From contig JAOSJU010000002.1 of assembly GCA_027493945.1 (NCBI GenBank), positions 62,001-126,000 on the forward strand: a DNA stretch of 64,000 nt, written 5' to 3'. The notes beneath the pieces are model-generated. The model was not told the origin of the DNA. It saw only the letters and a list, made by a program, of their open reading frames with translations, and did not search any database. Below are positions 63,736 to 64,000 of this stretch, piece by piece. The DNA comes from Burkholderiaceae bacterium. GTDB taxonomy: Bacteria > Pseudomonadota > Gammaproteobacteria > Burkholderiales > Burkholderiaceae_E. The position numbers and the translations under genes are program-made. Every line of letters starts with the position of its first letter. The first letter of the stretch is position 1.

Positions 63736-64000
63736 ATGCCCAGCCTGAAAGGCACGAAGACCCACCAGAACCTGAAGGACGCGTTCGCCGGCGAGAGCCG
63801 GGCGAACCGCCGCTACCTGTACTTCGCAAACAAGGCCGACGTCGAAGGCCAGCCGGAAGTGGCTGCGCTGTTCCGCTCGACCGCCGAGGGCGAGACCGGC
63901 CACGCGCACGGCCACCTCGACTATCTGGCCGAAGTGGGCGACCCGGCCACCGACCTGCCGATCGGCTCCTCGCAGGCCAACCTGAAGTCGGCCGTCGCCG
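63736..64000 (+). CDS. Rubrerythrin, truncated by window edge
   Basis: MPSLKGTKTHQNLKDAFAGESRANRRYLYFANKADVEGQPEVAALFRSTAEGETGHAHGHLDYL. Confidence 0.92.
   Translation, partial: MPSLKGTKTHQNLKDAFAGESRANRRYLYFANKADVEGQPEVAALFRSTAEGETGHAHGHLDYLAEVGDPATDLPIGSSQANLKSAVA

Overview
High-GC betaproteobacterial (Burkholderiales-like) chromosome segment. The conserved backbone is galU-ligA-zipA-smc / queF-dapC-dapD-pilU-arsC-like-dapE-prmB-ABC-F / hydroxyacyl-CoA dehydrogenase and enoyl-CoA hydratase, then phosphotransferase, acyl-CoA dehydrogenase, GST, DUF1178, mnmH, ppiD, tRNA-Asp, tRNA-Val, hupB, lon, clpX, clpP, tig, tRNA-Leu, hpnCDE, radA, alr, lplT, UDG, rimI, tsaB, ompR-envZ and rubrerythrin. 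The backbone is interrupted by an ~18.3 kb accessory island (about 19424-37750). The island is bounded by a 120-bp perfect direct repeat of the 3' end of the enoyl-CoA hydratase gene (19304-19423 = 37751-37870). It carries an uncharacterised catabolic cluster: two divergent flavoprotein + (Fe-S)/CCG-protein modules, a DUF169 protein, a small Cys-containing protein, a complete Liv-type ABC importer (one permease ends in a zinc-finger-like tail), an acyl-CoA ligase, two SDRs, a TetR regulator and a methyltransferase. I also count 11 genes broken by single small frameshifts, several at C/G runs or next to CCWGG. These look like systematic sequence errors rather than real pseudogenes, but this needs checking. 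All family calls come from reading the translated sequences; no database search was run.
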